From: Streptomyces sp. RKAG290
Lineage (GTDB): Bacteria > Actinomycetota > Actinomycetes > Streptomycetales > Streptomycetaceae
Length of the DNA: 64,000 nucleotides
Assembly (NCBI RefSeq): GCF_023701695.1
Contig: NZ_JAJOZC010000001.1
Span: 3,161,894 to 3,225,893, forward strand
Direction of reading: 5' to 3'
Made by a program: the position numbers and the translations under genes. Shown here in pieces: positions 8,040 to 16,905 of the stretch (positions within the stretch are counted from its first letter, which is position 1; each line of letters begins with the position of its first letter). A model generated the notes under the pieces. It saw only the letters and a program-made list of their open reading frames with translations, was not told the DNA's origin and did not search any database.

Positions 8040-9007
8040 GCACGATCACCCTGCGCGGCCCGGCCCGCGTCATCGTCCTCCAGCACCGCCGTGTCCTGTG
8101 GATCGCGGGGGCGCTCGCGCTCGCCGGGGTCGTTCTGCTGACCGCATCCATGTGGTGGAACTCGCGCACGGCAGACTCGTTCGCGGACTCCGGCTGCTCG
8201 CACCTGTACACCTCCCCCCGCTGCTACGCAGCCTTCGACGACGTCCTCAGCCACCAGGCATGGCTCAGGGACGTGCTGCGGTACGCGGGCACCGCCATGA
8301 CGGTCCTGCCCGCCGCCATCGGCCTGTTCGTCGCCGGTCCGATGATCGGCCGGGAGCTGGAGAACGGCACCTACCGGCTGGCCTGGTCCCAGTCCGTCTC
8401 CCCCGCCCGATGGCTCCTCGCCAAGCTCACCGTTCCGGCGGCGATCACCGTGGTGGCGGTGCCGGTGCTCTCGGCCGTGTTCGCCTGGTGCCGGACCTCC
8501 CCCGACACCGACCGCGTGGCCTGGTACGACTCGACGGCGTACGCCGCGATGGGCACCCTGCCCGTGGCCTCGGCCCTGCTGGCCATCGCCCTCGGCGCGC
8601 TCGCCGCTCTGCTGGTGCGCCGCACGCTCCTCGCCATGAGCGTCACGGTCCTGGCCTACGGCGCCGTGGCGCTCGCGCTCGCCGCCGCACGCAGCAGCCT
8701 GTGGGCGGTCAGCACGGTGGTCACCCCGCTGAACTCCGCAGCCCGCCTGCCCGACGAGTCGCTCTGGGTCGCCGGGGGGCTGATGGCAGGAGACGCCCGG
8801 CTGCCCGGCGAGACCTGCGAGCGGGGAGGTGCGCAGCCCGGCCTGGACCGCTGCCTGGCCGACCACCACGTCACCGGCACCTACGTCGACTACCACCCCG
8901 CCTCGCACTTCTGGCCCCTCCAGCTGGTTGGGACGGGCGTCGTCCTCGTCCTCACCGTCGTCGCCGTCGCCGTCGCCTTCCGGGTGCTGCGCCGCCGCCA
9001 CGCCTGA
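8036..9007 (+). CDS. ABC-2 type transporter permease
   Basis: A 323-residue membrane protein with six predicted hydrophobic segments: one near residues 20-42, a large extracellular loop with three cysteines, four segments between about 85 and 230, and a last one at about 295-317. The overlap with the ATPase stop makes it the membrane partner of that protein. The second large extracellular loop (about residues 230-290) is also Cys-containing. The layout matches ABC-2/GntR-linked permeases of Streptomyces. It ends the operon; a hairpin follows. Confidence 0.85.
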   Translation: MSTITLRGPARVIVLQHRRVLWIAGALALAGVVLLTASMWWNSRTADSFADSGCSHLYTSPRCYAAFDDVLSHQAWLRDVLRYAGTAMTVLPAAIGLFVAGPMIGRELENGTYRLAWSQSVSPARWLLAKLTVPAAITVVAVPVLSAVFAWCRTSPDTDRVAWYDSTAYAAMGTLPVASALLAIALGALAALLVRRTLLAMSVTVLAYGAVALALAAARSSLWAVSTVVTPLNSAARLPDESLWVAGGLMAGDARLPGETCERGGAQPGLDRCLADHHVTGTYVDYHPASHFWPLQLVGTGVVLVLTVVAVAVAFRVLRRRHA

Positions 9008-9009
9008 GA

Positions 9010-9031
9010 CCCCGGACAGCCCTGTCCGGGG
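9010..9031 (+). terminator. Hairpin terminator after the GntR-ABC operon
   Basis: Perfect 10-bp stem CCCCGGACAG / CTGTCCGGGG with a 2-base loop, starting 3 bases after the permease stop. No T-run follows. Confidence 0.6.
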
Positions 9032-9160
9032 GCCGAGCGGGCCAACGCAGTTGCCTTAAGTGACTTGCCTTTGGGACTCCTTCTTGGCGCGGTGGGTGCA
9101 CTCGCGAGGCAGCCAGGTATGACCGGGCTGATCGCCGCCTTGATCGTTCCGACCCGCTAT

Positions 9161-9262
9161 TCATGACTTCCTCGACCAGTCGGAGCGAGGGCCTTTGCGA
9201 GTGAGACGTCTGGTCATGAGGGTGATGAGTGCCCAGGTCAGGTGGGCTTCGGATTCTCTGAA
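9161..9262 (-). pseudogene. C-terminal remnant of an insertion-sequence transposase
   Basis: A short open frame on the minus strand, bounded upstream by an in-frame TAG, reads AHLTWALITLMTRRLTRK and ends with SRKS before a stop. This is the kind of ending I recognise from IS5-like DDE transposases of Streptomyces. Nothing upstream continues the domain, so only about 33 residues remain. The rest of 9032-9356 shows no gene. Family assignment is from memory of the motif and is uncertain. Confidence 0.45.
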
Positions 9263-9356
9263 CTAGCGACGCTGGGGGAACCTGGCTGGCCGCTGCTGCG
9301 CCAGCCGAGGAAAAACCGATGGCGCCGTGGTGGATACCTGCGGTACGAGTGGGGAC

Positions 9357-9719
9357 ATGGCCAGAAGCGCCCACCATATTCGCCGAAACGTTGCCAGCTC
9401 TGGGCGGGCAGCCTCGCGTCCCTGGAGCCCGTGGAGGGCCGTCCTGGTGCGCGAGCTCCGCTACAGCTCCCAGCGCTTGCGCTCAGCCGCGCTGGAGGGG
9501 CGGCGCCCGTTGCCACAAGAGGTACGGCGGTCTGTTGCCGTGTACTCCTTCGCCCGCAGTGATACGCGAGGAGGGGCGGTGGCCGCTCTCGCGTACTTTG
9601 AGGAGCGGCGCGCTCGTCAAATGACACGACGTCAGCTGGATCTGGTTCGAACGGGAATGGCGCCGGACATCGAGATTGAGCCTGGACGCCACCGGCATAG
9701 CGCCCGCTGGCTTGCCTAG
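9357..9719 (+). CDS. Small basic orphan protein (hypothetical)
   Basis: The ATG at 9357 gives 120 residues rich in arginine and alanine, beginning MARSAHHIRR and containing PWRAVLVRELRYS, RPLPQEVRRSVAVYSF and ALAYFEERRARQ. I recall similar short proteins in other Streptomyces but no function. There are no signal peptide, membrane segments or known motifs. The predicted helices and high charge would fit a nucleic-acid- or protein-binding role, but this is speculation. It lies in an accessory patch between an IS remnant and a frameshifted gene; the base composition is slightly lower in GC than the flanking core genes. Confidence 0.5.
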   Translation: MARSAHHIRRNVASSGRAASRPWSPWRAVLVRELRYSSQRLRSAALEGRRPLPQEVRRSVAVYSFARSDTRGGAVAALAYFEERRARQMTRRQLDLVRTGMAPDIEIEPGRHRHSARWLA

Positions 9720-9773
9720 ACTGCGGTTGATCGGCACGGCTGCCGTCGTCGGGTTGTGGCTAGAGTTGCGCTG

Positions 9774-10030
9774 GTGACAGCGAGCCGGGGCGATGGCCGA
9801 AGATCGACCAAGACAGTGGCATCGAGGATGCGGTACTCCTCATCCTGGAATGGTTGGGCGAGCAGGGTGTGGGCGCCGCGATCAGGGTGGACGCTGAGAG
9901 GCTGCGGGACCAGAAGCCCGCATGGACGTTCACTGCTGGTGGCGGCCCGTTGAGCCACCCGATGCGGGCCGACGGAGCCACCGCCCGCGAGTGCCTGTGC
10001 CGAGCTCTGTCCTATCTCCACGAAGCTGGC
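9774..10030 (+). pseudogene. Small orphan gene broken by a one-base loss (hypothetical)
   Basis: From the GTG at 9774 the frame reads only four or five plausible codons. After a G-run at 9787-9790 the coding signal continues in the -1 frame as GRWPKIDQDSGIEDAVLLIL, EWLGEQGVGAAIRVDAERL and KPAWTFTAGGGPLSHPMRAD. Adding one G to the run joins the two into a protein of about 85 residues. The 3' end is unclear, because the frame runs on into non-coding-looking sequence. No function is recognised. It may be intact in the organism if the missing G is an assembly error. Confidence 0.4.
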
Positions 10031-10174
10031 GGCGGCAGCGGAACCCCACACTCCCGGCAATATCGCCGAACCATCCCGACAGATGCCACAAGCTCCATGG
10101 TCCAACCGCAGACGCCCCTCGACCAGGGATCTCAAACACTCACTAACGACCACGCTGCGGAGGTCGGCACCCAT

Positions 10175-10591
10175 CTAGGGCTTGTCCGCTGGGTCAGACG
10201 CGATCGCCCTGTCCCGAAAGACTTGGAAGGCGTTCCAACTGGCCGGAGCATCGTCCGTGAGCAGCTCGCCGGTCGAGCAGTCGAAGGCGCGGCAGTCGAG
10301 AGCTCGGGAGATGTGGAAGATCACGGGGAGCACGTCGTCTTCCCCGCCCCGGACATGGAGCATGACGGACTCGACAGGGTCGTGCTCACCGACGCCGAGT
10401 TCGATCACCCAGGTCGGACCGAGCAACTCGCCCCATGCAGGATCGGTCAGGTCAACCTCGCCCACGGTTGACCTGAGTGCCTCGTGGACGCTGGACCGGC
10501 TTCCGATGGGAGGCGGCTCGTGATCAGCGGGAAGGTCGTCGATCGACGTGAGGTCCGCAGGTAGCGGCAGCAGAAGAATGTCCCAGCTCAT
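10175..10591 (-). CDS. Orphan protein of the MSWDI-type family (hypothetical)
   Basis: The ATG at 10591 gives 138 residues beginning MSWDILLLPLPADLTSIDDL. The pattern MSWDI, then PPIGSRSSVHEALR, then DPAWGELLGP, then MLHVRGGEDDVLPVI is one I recognise from small orphan proteins found in many proteobacteria and actinobacteria. Their function is not established to my knowledge. It is soluble and acidic with no signal peptide. It sits immediately beside a decayed IS element, in the accessory patch between the ABC operon and ppk, which suggests acquisition by transfer. An immunity-protein-like role is conceivable for a small acidic orphan, but there is no adjacent toxin. Confidence 0.65.
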   Translation of the reverse strand: MSWDILLLPLPADLTSIDDLPADHEPPPIGSRSSVHEALRSTVGEVDLTDPAWGELLGPTWVIELGVGEHDPVESVMLHVRGGEDDVLPVIFHISRALDCRAFDCSTGELLTDDAPASWNAFQVFRDRAIASDPADKP

Positions 10592-10665
10592 GGCACTCCC
10601 AACCCGAGATTCGCGAGAGACGCTATCCGCTGGCACTGACGCTCCCTCGCCCCTGGGGACAGCAC

Positions 10666-12128
10666 GCAGATGGTTAGGGCGGCGGGGTTTGCTTTCCCTT
10701 GAGTGCCGGCCTTCCGGCCCGGCGGGTGCTCTTCGGTTTCGAGGTCGGGTTGTGGGCCCAGCGGCCGGGTTGCACGCTGCCGCGTCTGGCACGGGTCCTC
10801 AGTACAGGCCAGCGGTTCGGCTTCTTGATCGCGCGTGGGCAGTCCCGATTGCGCCGGGCCGGGAGGAGGCGTGCGCGTGCCTCCCGCCTGGCTTCGGTGA
10901 AGGAGCGGGCGAGCTTGGCGGTGGTCGCTCCGAGTTGGGACGGGATGCTGCGGCGGATGATGCGGACGCACTTCAGGTAGGAGACACGGTCGGTGTCCAC
11001 CGCCGGGCGGGCGAGGGCCGCTGTGTGGGCGAACTGGCGGATTGCGTGGTGGACCGCGAGGTAGGCCCACAGTTCCTGCCGGACGCCCTCCGGTGTGCGC
11101 GACCTGATCGGCCCGCCGGGGCCGAGGTGGTTCTTGATCTCATCGAAGGCGAGCTCGATCTCCCAGCGTTCCCGGTAGAGCGCGACCAGCTCGGTGGCGG
11201 GGTACTGCTCGGGGTCCAGCAGCGTCGTGCCCAGATAGGCGACCTTGCCGTCCTTCTCGAAGGCGATAACACGGTAGATCGTGTGCGTGGGCAGGGCCCG
11301 ACCTTCTCGTGCGGCTCGGAGCCGGACCTCCTGGCCCGGTCGCGCCATCGACAGGTACGAGCCGTCCGCAAGCTCTTCCTGAGCCGTACCGAGGTGGTTG
11401 GACTGGAGCCTGACCAGCAGATTCGCGCCGGTCACGGTGAATCTGTGCGCGAACTCGACCGACCAGAAGCCGCGGTCGGCGATGACCAGGTCACCGGGGC
11501 CGGTGGAGCTGGCCAGCGGGTAGGCGAGACTGCGTTCGCCGTCGCGGTAACCGCCCAGGCGGGCATCAAGAACTCCGTGCGTTCCAATCTCGGCCAGCAC
11601 CACCGCCCTGACCTGGGGGAACCCGAAGGGGACACCGCCGGTGGTGGAGGGGGCCGTCGAAGGTGTCGCCGTTGCTCGTCGAATCCGGGAGATCGAACTG
11701 GGTGCCGTCCAGAGCGAGGAGCCGCAGCCCTCGCCACCACGCGCCGACCGTGGCCGGGGTGGCGAGCGGGCCAGCGATCTGCCTGAACACGGTCTCCAGT
11801 ACCTCTTCAGCAAGCCGGGATCTCGCGCGGCACAACGAGGAACCGGTTCACGCTCGCCAGGGTCCGGCTGCCCGGTATGCCGCTGGTCAGCACGCGCAGC
11901 ACCTCCTCGTACGACTCCCGGGCGAAGAGGCACAGAGCCAGGACGAAGTACACGACCAACCGTGCCGGCAGGAGGCGACGGCGCCGCTCGGCTCGGTCGT
12001 GCTTGGCTATCGCCTCGTCGACCAGCTCAGCGGTGAACACCTTCGTCAGGATCCCGATCCGCACACGCTGGCCCGCGCCCCACCCGTCACACGTGGGGCA
12101 ACGATCTCCGCAGCTCAAAAGCAACTGC
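10666..12128 (-). mobile_element. Decayed IS4-family insertion sequence
   Basis: The element encloses a frameshifted IS4-type transposase. Its probable ends are imperfect inverted repeats: GCAGATGGTT at 10666 on the plus strand and GCAGTTGCTT reading inward from 12128 on the minus strand. No target duplication was recognised beside these ends, so the boundaries are approximate and the insertion may be old. The right end lies about 220 bases upstream of ppk. Confidence 0.6.
10674..12064 (-). pseudogene. IS4-family transposase, two frameshifts
   Basis: The reading frame is split into three overlapping parts on the minus strand. The N-terminal part (to about 11835) reads [19 protein letters not shown] and VVYFVLALCLFARESYEEV, the IS4 N-terminal domain. 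The middle part (about 11830-11640) reads GLRLLALDGTQFDLPDS, which includes the first DDE aspartate. The C-terminal part (about 11650-10674) has DLVIADRGFWS with the second aspartate and YRERWEIELAFDEIKNHL with the catalytic glutamate and the YREK-like motif. Joining the parts requires removing one base at each junction, the opposite of the single-G losses seen elsewhere in the window, so this looks like genuine decay. Confidence 0.85.
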
Positions 12129-12351
12129 ATTGGCCAAGCGGACCCCCGGACACGGCCACACCGCTTCCTGCATGTCATGTCGCCGTTACCGGGCATTCAG
12201 ACGGCCTTGCGACCCTCTCAGGATGCAGCCAGCTGTGCCGTCCCCCCGCAACGGGAGAAATCCCGGTAGAGACCGCGCCGACCGTGCGATCTCCGCGATC
12301 TCTTCCCCCTCCGACGCGCCCTCGGAGCACTCCACGCGGAACAATGGGCCC

Positions 12352-14607
12352 ATGAGCCAGCAGCCCAGCTCCGAGGTCCCGGTCCAGCCCACCGCTCAGC
12401 CGTCCGTCGGCTCCCTCGCCGCACACCGGCCGCACGCCGTCGCCGCCCCTTCGTCCGCGGGCGCCGCACTGTCCACAGCGGCCGATCTCGACCCCGAGCT
12501 CGACGCCGACGCCGACGCGTACGAACCCGACGTCGACGGTGACGAGCTGCCCCAGGGCCGGTTCCTGGACCGGGAACGCAGTTGGCTCGCATTCAACGAA
12601 CGCGTTCTGGAACTGGCCGAGGACCCGTCGACACCGCTCCTCGAACGGGCTAATTTCCTCGCCATTTTCGCCTCGAACCTCGACGAGTTCTTCATGGTCC
12701 GGGTGGCGGGCCTCAAACGCCGGATCGCGACCGGTGTCGCCACCCGTTCCGCGTCCGGACTTCAGCCCCGCGAGGTCCTCGACCTGATCTGGACCCGCTC
12801 GCGCGAACTCATGGCCCGGCACGCCGCCTGCTACCAGCAGGACGTCGCCCCCGCCCTGTCCGACGAGGGCATCCAGCTGATCCGCTGGCCCGAGCTGACC
12901 GAGAAGGAACAGGCCCGCCTGTTCACCTTCTTCCGGCAGCGCGTCTTCCCCGTGCTGACCCCGCTCGCCGTCGACCCGGCGCACCCCTTCCCGTACATCT
13001 CCGGCCTGTCGCTCAACCTGGCCGTCGTCGTGCGCAACCCGGTCAGCGGTCACCGCCACTTCGCCCGGGTCAAGGTCCCGCCGCTGCTGACCCGCTTCCT
13101 GGAGGCCTCGCCGCAGCGCTACGTCCCCATCGAGGACGTCATCGCGGCCCACCTCGAAGAGCTCTTCCCCGGCATGGAGGTCCTCGCGCACCACATGTTC
13201 CGGGTCACCAGGAACGAGGACCTGGAGGTCGAGGAGGACGACGCCGAGAACCTGCTCCAGGCCCTGGAGAAGGAGCTCATGCGGCGCCGCTTCGGTCCGC
13301 CGGTCCGCCTGGAGGTCGAGGAGTCCATCGACCCGTACGTGCTGGACCTGCTGGTCCGCGAGTTGAAGGTGTCCGACGCCGAGGTCTACCCGCTGCCCGG
13401 ACCGCTCGACCTCACCGGGCTGTTCGGCATAGCGTCGCTGGACCGGCCGGAGCTGAAGTTCCCCAAGTTCATCGCCGGCACCCACCGCGATCTCGCCGAG
13501 GTCGAGTCCGCTTCCGCGCCCGACATCTTCGCCGCCCTGCGCGAACGCGACGTGCTGCTGCACCACCCGTACGACTCCTTCTCCACCTCCGTCCAGGCTT
13601 TTCTCGAACAGGCCGCGGGCGACCCGGACGTCCTCGCCATCAAGCAGACCCTGTACCGGACCTCGGGCGACTCCCCGATAGTGGACGCCCTGATCGACGC
13701 CGCCGAGTCCGGCAAGCAAGTCCTCGTACTCGTCGAGATCAAGGCCCGCTTCGACGAGCAGGCCAACATCAAGTGGGCGCGCAAGCTGGAGGAGGCGGGC
13801 TGCCACGTCGTCTACGGGCTCGTCGGCCTGAAGACGCACTGCAAGCTCTCGCTCGTCGTCCGCCAGGAGAGCGACACCCTGCGCCGCTACTCGCACGTCG
13901 GCACCGGCAACTACCACCCCAAGACGGCCCGGCTGTACGAGGACCTCGGCCTGCTCACCGCAGACCCGCAGGTCGGCGCCGACCTCTCCGACCTCTTCAA
14001 CCGGCTCTCCGGCTACTCGCGCCGCGAGACCTACCGCCGCCTGCTGGTCGCCCCGAAGTCGCTGCGCGACGGGCTGATCAGCCGGATCAACAAGGAGATC
14101 GTCCACCAGCGGGCGGGCCGGCCCGCCTACGTACGCATCAAGGTCAACTCGATGGTCGACGAAGCGATCATCGACGCCTGCTACCGGGCCGCGCAGGCAG
14201 GGGTCCCGGTCGACATCTGGGTCCGGGGCATCTGCGCGATCCGGCCCGGCGTCACCGGCCTCTCCGAGAACATCCGGGTCCGCTCGATACTGGGCCGCTT
14301 CCTCGAACACTCCCGGGTCTTCTCGTTCGGCAACGGCGGCGAGCCCGAAGTCTGGTTCGGCAGCGCCGACATGATGCACCGCAACCTCGACCGCCGGATC
14401 GAGGCCCTGGTCCGGGTCACCGACCCCGCCCACCGGGCCGCACTCAGCCGGCTCCTCGAGACCGGCATGGCCGACACCACCACGTCCTGGCACCTGGGAG
14501 CCGACGGGAACTGGACCCGGCACTCCCTGGACGCGGAGGGCCGGCCACTGCGGCACGTACAGGAAATGCTCATTGACGCCCGGAGGCGCAGGCGTGCGAC
14601 GCCCTGA
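12352..14607 (+). CDS. ppk: Polyphosphate kinase Ppk1
   Basis: The ATG at 12352 gives 751 residues. After a disordered Ala/Asp-rich N-terminal extension of about 65 residues come the family domains: [19 protein letters not shown] (N domain), the H domain, and the two phospholipase-D-like C domains. The phosphohistidine motif [20 protein letters not shown] is at about residue 515 and the second conserved histidine ([10 protein letters not shown]) at about 653. Ppk1 reversibly polymerises the gamma-phosphate of ATP into polyphosphate, at the membrane or in the cytoplasm. It begins an operon-like run with the CHAD and NUDIX genes, which overlap it and each other. An IS4 element ends about 220 bases upstream, and no PHO-box-like repeat is seen in between. 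Confidence 0.96.
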   Translation: MSQQPSSEVPVQPTAQPSVGSLAAHRPHAVAAPSSAGAALSTAADLDPELDADADAYEPDVDGDELPQGRFLDRERSWLAFNERVLELAEDPSTPLLERANFLAIFASNLDEFFMVRVAGLKRRIATGVATRSASGLQPREVLDLIWTRSRELMARHAACYQQDVAPALSDEGIQLIRWPELTEKEQARLFTFFRQRVFPVLTPLAVDPAHPFPYISGLSLNLAVVVRNPVSGHRHFARVKVPPLLTRFLEASPQRYVPIEDVIAAHLEELFPGMEVLAHHMFRVTRNEDLEVEEDDAENLLQALEKELMRRRFGPPVRLEVEESIDPYVLDLLVRELKVSDAEVYPLPGPLDLTGLFGIASLDRPELKFPKFIAGTHRDLAEVESASAPDIFAALRERDVLLHHPYDSFSTSVQAFLEQAAGDPDVLAIKQTLYRTSGDSPIVDALIDAAESGKQVLVLVEIKARFDEQANIKWARKLEEAGCHVVYGLVGLKTHCKLSLVVRQESDTLRRYSHVGTGNYHPKTARLYEDLGLLTADPQVGADLSDLFNRLSGYSRRETYRRLLVAPKSLRDGLISRINKEIVHQRAGRPAYVRIKVNSMVDEAIIDACYRAAQAGVPVDIWVRGICAIRPGVTGLSENIRVRSILGRFLEHSRVFSFGNGGEPEVWFGSADMMHRNLDRRIEALVRVTDPAHRAALSRLLETGMADTTTSWHLGADGNWTRHSLDAEGRPLRHVQEMLIDARRRRRATP

Positions 14608-15607
14608 CCATCAGACACAGACGGACGTGACCGCCGGGGCGGTGCTCGCACCGTATCTCCGGGCGCAGGCAGCGGACTTCCTGCGGAGTCTGCGCCTGCA
14701 CCGCGAGAACAGTGCCCCCACGGACGCCGGGCCCCGGGCCGCCGAACAGGCCGCCGGAGCGCTGCGCCGCTCGTCCCGCCGGATCAGCGGCACCCTGCAC
14801 ACCTTCCGGGCCGCGCTCGATCCGCTCTGGGCCGAGCAGCTGCGCACCGAACTGGCCTGGCTGTCCGGCACGCTCGCCCGCGAGCACGCGTACGCGGACC
14901 GGCTGCACCGGCTCCTCGAAGCGCTGCACGGACTGTCGGGGTCGCCCCTGCCGGCCGCCCGTGCCGAATCCGGTGGCTCCGGCCCCGGCGCCACGGCCAC
15001 CGACAAGGAACGAGCCATGCTCGGCGTCGGTGCGGCACGCGCCGGCGCACTCCTCGAACGCCAGCTGACCCTCGCCCGGACCCGCGCCCACTCGGCGGCG
15101 CTCCAGGCGCTCGGCTCCGCCCGCTTCCACGCGGTGGCCGACGCGGTCGCGCTGCTCGCCTCCGAGGTCCCCCTCTCCGCCGCGGCCGGCGCACCCGCTG
15201 CCGAGCTGCTGCGCGAACCCGCGGACCGGGCCGAGCAGCGGCTGCTCGGCGCGGTGGCGGCGCTCCCGTCGGACGAGACGACCGCCCCGTACAACGAGGC
15301 GCAGGACGCGCCCTGGCACCAGACCCGGCTCATGCTGCGCCTGCACCGGTACGCCCATGAGGTGGTACGCGGCGCCCCCGATCCGGTCCTGGCCGGCCCC
15401 GGTCACGCCCTCGACCTGCACCGGGACGCGGCGGAGGCGGCGTCGGCAGCGGCATCGGCGGCCCGCACCCCGCGGATCGCACCGGCCACCGCGTACGCCC
15501 TGGGGGTGCTCCACGCCGACCAGCGCCACGAGGTGGAGGCGGCGCGCGCGGTGTTCCGGGAGACCTGGCCGCACGCGGCGGCCGTGACCGCGGTGGCACG
15601 GCCATGA
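14594..15607 (+). CDS. CHAD domain-containing protein
   Basis: The GTG at 14594 is preceded by GGAGGCG at good spacing, giving 337 residues. The start overlaps the end of ppk by 14 bases, so translation is coupled. The protein is all-helical and rich in His, Arg and Ala, with repeated patterns such as [20 protein letters not shown] and [17 protein letters not shown]. This is the conserved-histidine alpha-helical domain, now known as a polyphosphate-binding module. Coupling to ppk therefore makes sense: it may bind the polymer Ppk makes. No catalytic site is visible. The NUDIX gene overlaps its stop by four bases (ATGA). Confidence 0.88.
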   Translation: MRRPDHQTQTDVTAGAVLAPYLRAQAADFLRSLRLHRENSAPTDAGPRAAEQAAGALRRSSRRISGTLHTFRAALDPLWAEQLRTELAWLSGTLAREHAYADRLHRLLEALHGLSGSPLPAARAESGGSGPGATATDKERAMLGVGAARAGALLERQLTLARTRAHSAALQALGSARFHAVADAVALLASEVPLSAAAGAPAAELLREPADRAEQRLLGAVAALPSDETTAPYNEAQDAPWHQTRLMLRLHRYAHEVVRGAPDPVLAGPGHALDLHRDAAEAASAAASAARTPRIAPATAYALGVLHADQRHEVEAARAVFRETWPHAAAVTAVARP

Positions 15608-16041
15608 GCGGACCCGTGGGCGCGCTCGTACGGGCGGCGGGCTGTGTGCTGTGGCGTCGGCCCCCGACACCGGGGGACGGTCCGGAGCTCTGCCTCGTAC
15701 ACAGGCCGCGTTACGACGACTGGTCGTTCCCCAAAGGCAAGCTGAAGCGGGGGGAGGATGCGCTGGACGGCGCGCTGCGTGAGGTCCTGGAGGAGACGGG
15801 CTACCGCTGCGTCCCGGGCCCTGGGCTGCCCACGGCCCGGTACATGGTGGGCGAGCGGCCGAAGGAAGTGCGCTACTGGGCGGCCGAGGCGGCCGACGGC
15901 ACCTTCGAGCCCAGCAACGAGGTCGACCGGATCGCCTGGCTCTCCACGTCCGACGCGCAGAAGCGCCTGACCGAGGACCGGGACGCCTGGCTGGTCGACG
16001 TATTCGTCAGCACCATTCAGGCCACCGGCGAGTTTCCCTGA
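15604..16041 (+). CDS. NUDIX hydrolase (MutT-like)
   Basis: A compact 145-residue NUDIX domain with the full box: G-x5-E-x7-REVLEETG at about residues 44-66 (KGKLKRGEDALDGALREVLE), which binds the catalytic divalent metals. Family members hydrolyse nucleoside diphosphates linked to another group, including oxidised dNTPs and diadenosine polyphosphates. The position after ppk and CHAD resembles the mutT1-ppk pairing of mycobacteria, but here the C-terminal histidine-phosphatase domain of MutT1 is absent. It is translationally coupled to the CHAD gene through an ATGA overlap. The 250 bases after it hold no recognisable gene. Confidence 0.93.
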   Translation: MSGPVGALVRAAGCVLWRRPPTPGDGPELCLVHRPRYDDWSFPKGKLKRGEDALDGALREVLEETGYRCVPGPGLPTARYMVGERPKEVRYWAAEAADGTFEPSNEVDRIAWLSTSDAQKRLTEDRDAWLVDVFVSTIQATGEFP

Positions 16042-16292
16042 GAACGCGTGCCGGATACTCGCCGATCATCAGAATCCGGAATTCCGCACCCCTGACGCTG
16101 GTGCCCCGCCCCCTTCCGGGGGCGTCGCACTCCCGCCGACATTCCCGTGGCGAACAGAGCGATCAGCCGCGCCCGGTCGGGCGCGGCATAATTATCGGTG
16201 AATGAACGGATGGCGCAGCACCCCGAATTGCAGTCCCCCCGCACGGAATGCGGCGCCGGGCCCTGCCTCCGCCTATGGGCGAGAGGAGAAAT

Positions 16293-16621
16293 TCAGCCGC
16301 AGTGCCCGTCACGCCGCACCAAGCCGTAGCGGCCGCCGGCGGCGTAGGTGACGGCCTTCACGTCGATGCACTTGCCGGCCGAGCCGGTGCCACCGGCGCT
16401 GGTGCGCACGTTCGACGCGCAGTTCCTGCCGGTCGAGGCGCCGTAGTACAGGAAGACGTTACTGAGCGCCGCCCCCGTATCGGCATCGGTGTCACGGGAC
16501 AGACGTCGGTCTGACTACCGGAACAGCCGAATCCCGCAGCGCTTGCAGACGGGGCGACCATGAGCGCACCGCCAGTGATAGCGGCTGGACTGGTGAAAAC
16601 CAGAATAGCCCGCTTGAGCAT
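16293..16621 (-). pseudogene. Small secreted protein gene with frameshift (spore-associated-protein-like)
   Basis: The minus-strand frame starts with a clear signal peptide (MLKRAILVFTSPAAI, APSASAA) and GFGCSGSQTDVC. The coding signal then continues in another frame as GAALSNVFLYYGASTGRNCA, SAGKCIDVKAVTYAAG and ends RRDGHCG. The interval is one base short of a whole number of codons, so a single missing base explains the break. The joined product would be a Cys-containing secreted protein of about 109 residues. The FLYYGASTGRNCA pattern resembles small spore-associated secreted proteins of Streptomyces. It is divergent from pstS. Confidence 0.5.
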
Positions 16622-16750
16622 TTACACACATCCCTCATTCGAGGGCTGCTCCAGCAATTCCGGATGAGCCAGCACGCGGGTGCGGGGACCGGCCCGTACG
16701 CTCGGCCGCTCAACCGGGCCGCGGCAGGCGGCACCCCGCTGTAGGTCAAG

Positions 16751-16794
16751 GTTCACCTCTCGTTCACTCACTCCCGTCGGCCGCTTCACCTGTT
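16751..16794 (+). promoter_or_regulatory. PHO box (PhoP-binding direct repeats) upstream of pstS
   Basis: Four 11-base steps: GTTCACCTCTC (16751), GTTCACTCACT (16762), a degenerate unit (16773) and CTTCACCTGTT (16784). This matches the Streptomyces PhoP direct-repeat consensus GTTCACC with 11-base period. TAATTT at 16800-16805 may be the -10 element. It should activate pstSCAB under phosphate limitation. Confidence 0.88.
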
Positions 16795-16905
16795 CTGCCT
16801 AATTTCGGACCTACCCGGTGCAAGGCCCACGCCCCCGCACCACCACATCGCACGCCGTCGTAGGACGAAAACCACCTCGGCGGCTCCTGGAAGGAACACC
16901 CGAAA

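Noticed and set aside
9640..9660. GGTTCGAAC as a tRNA T-arm
   Set aside because: No matching acceptor, D- or anticodon arms around it; it lies within the small basic protein frame.
12175..14556. A very long open frame (793 codons) on the minus strand opposite ppk
   Set aside because: Shadow frame caused by high GC at third positions; the plus strand encodes an unmistakable Ppk1.
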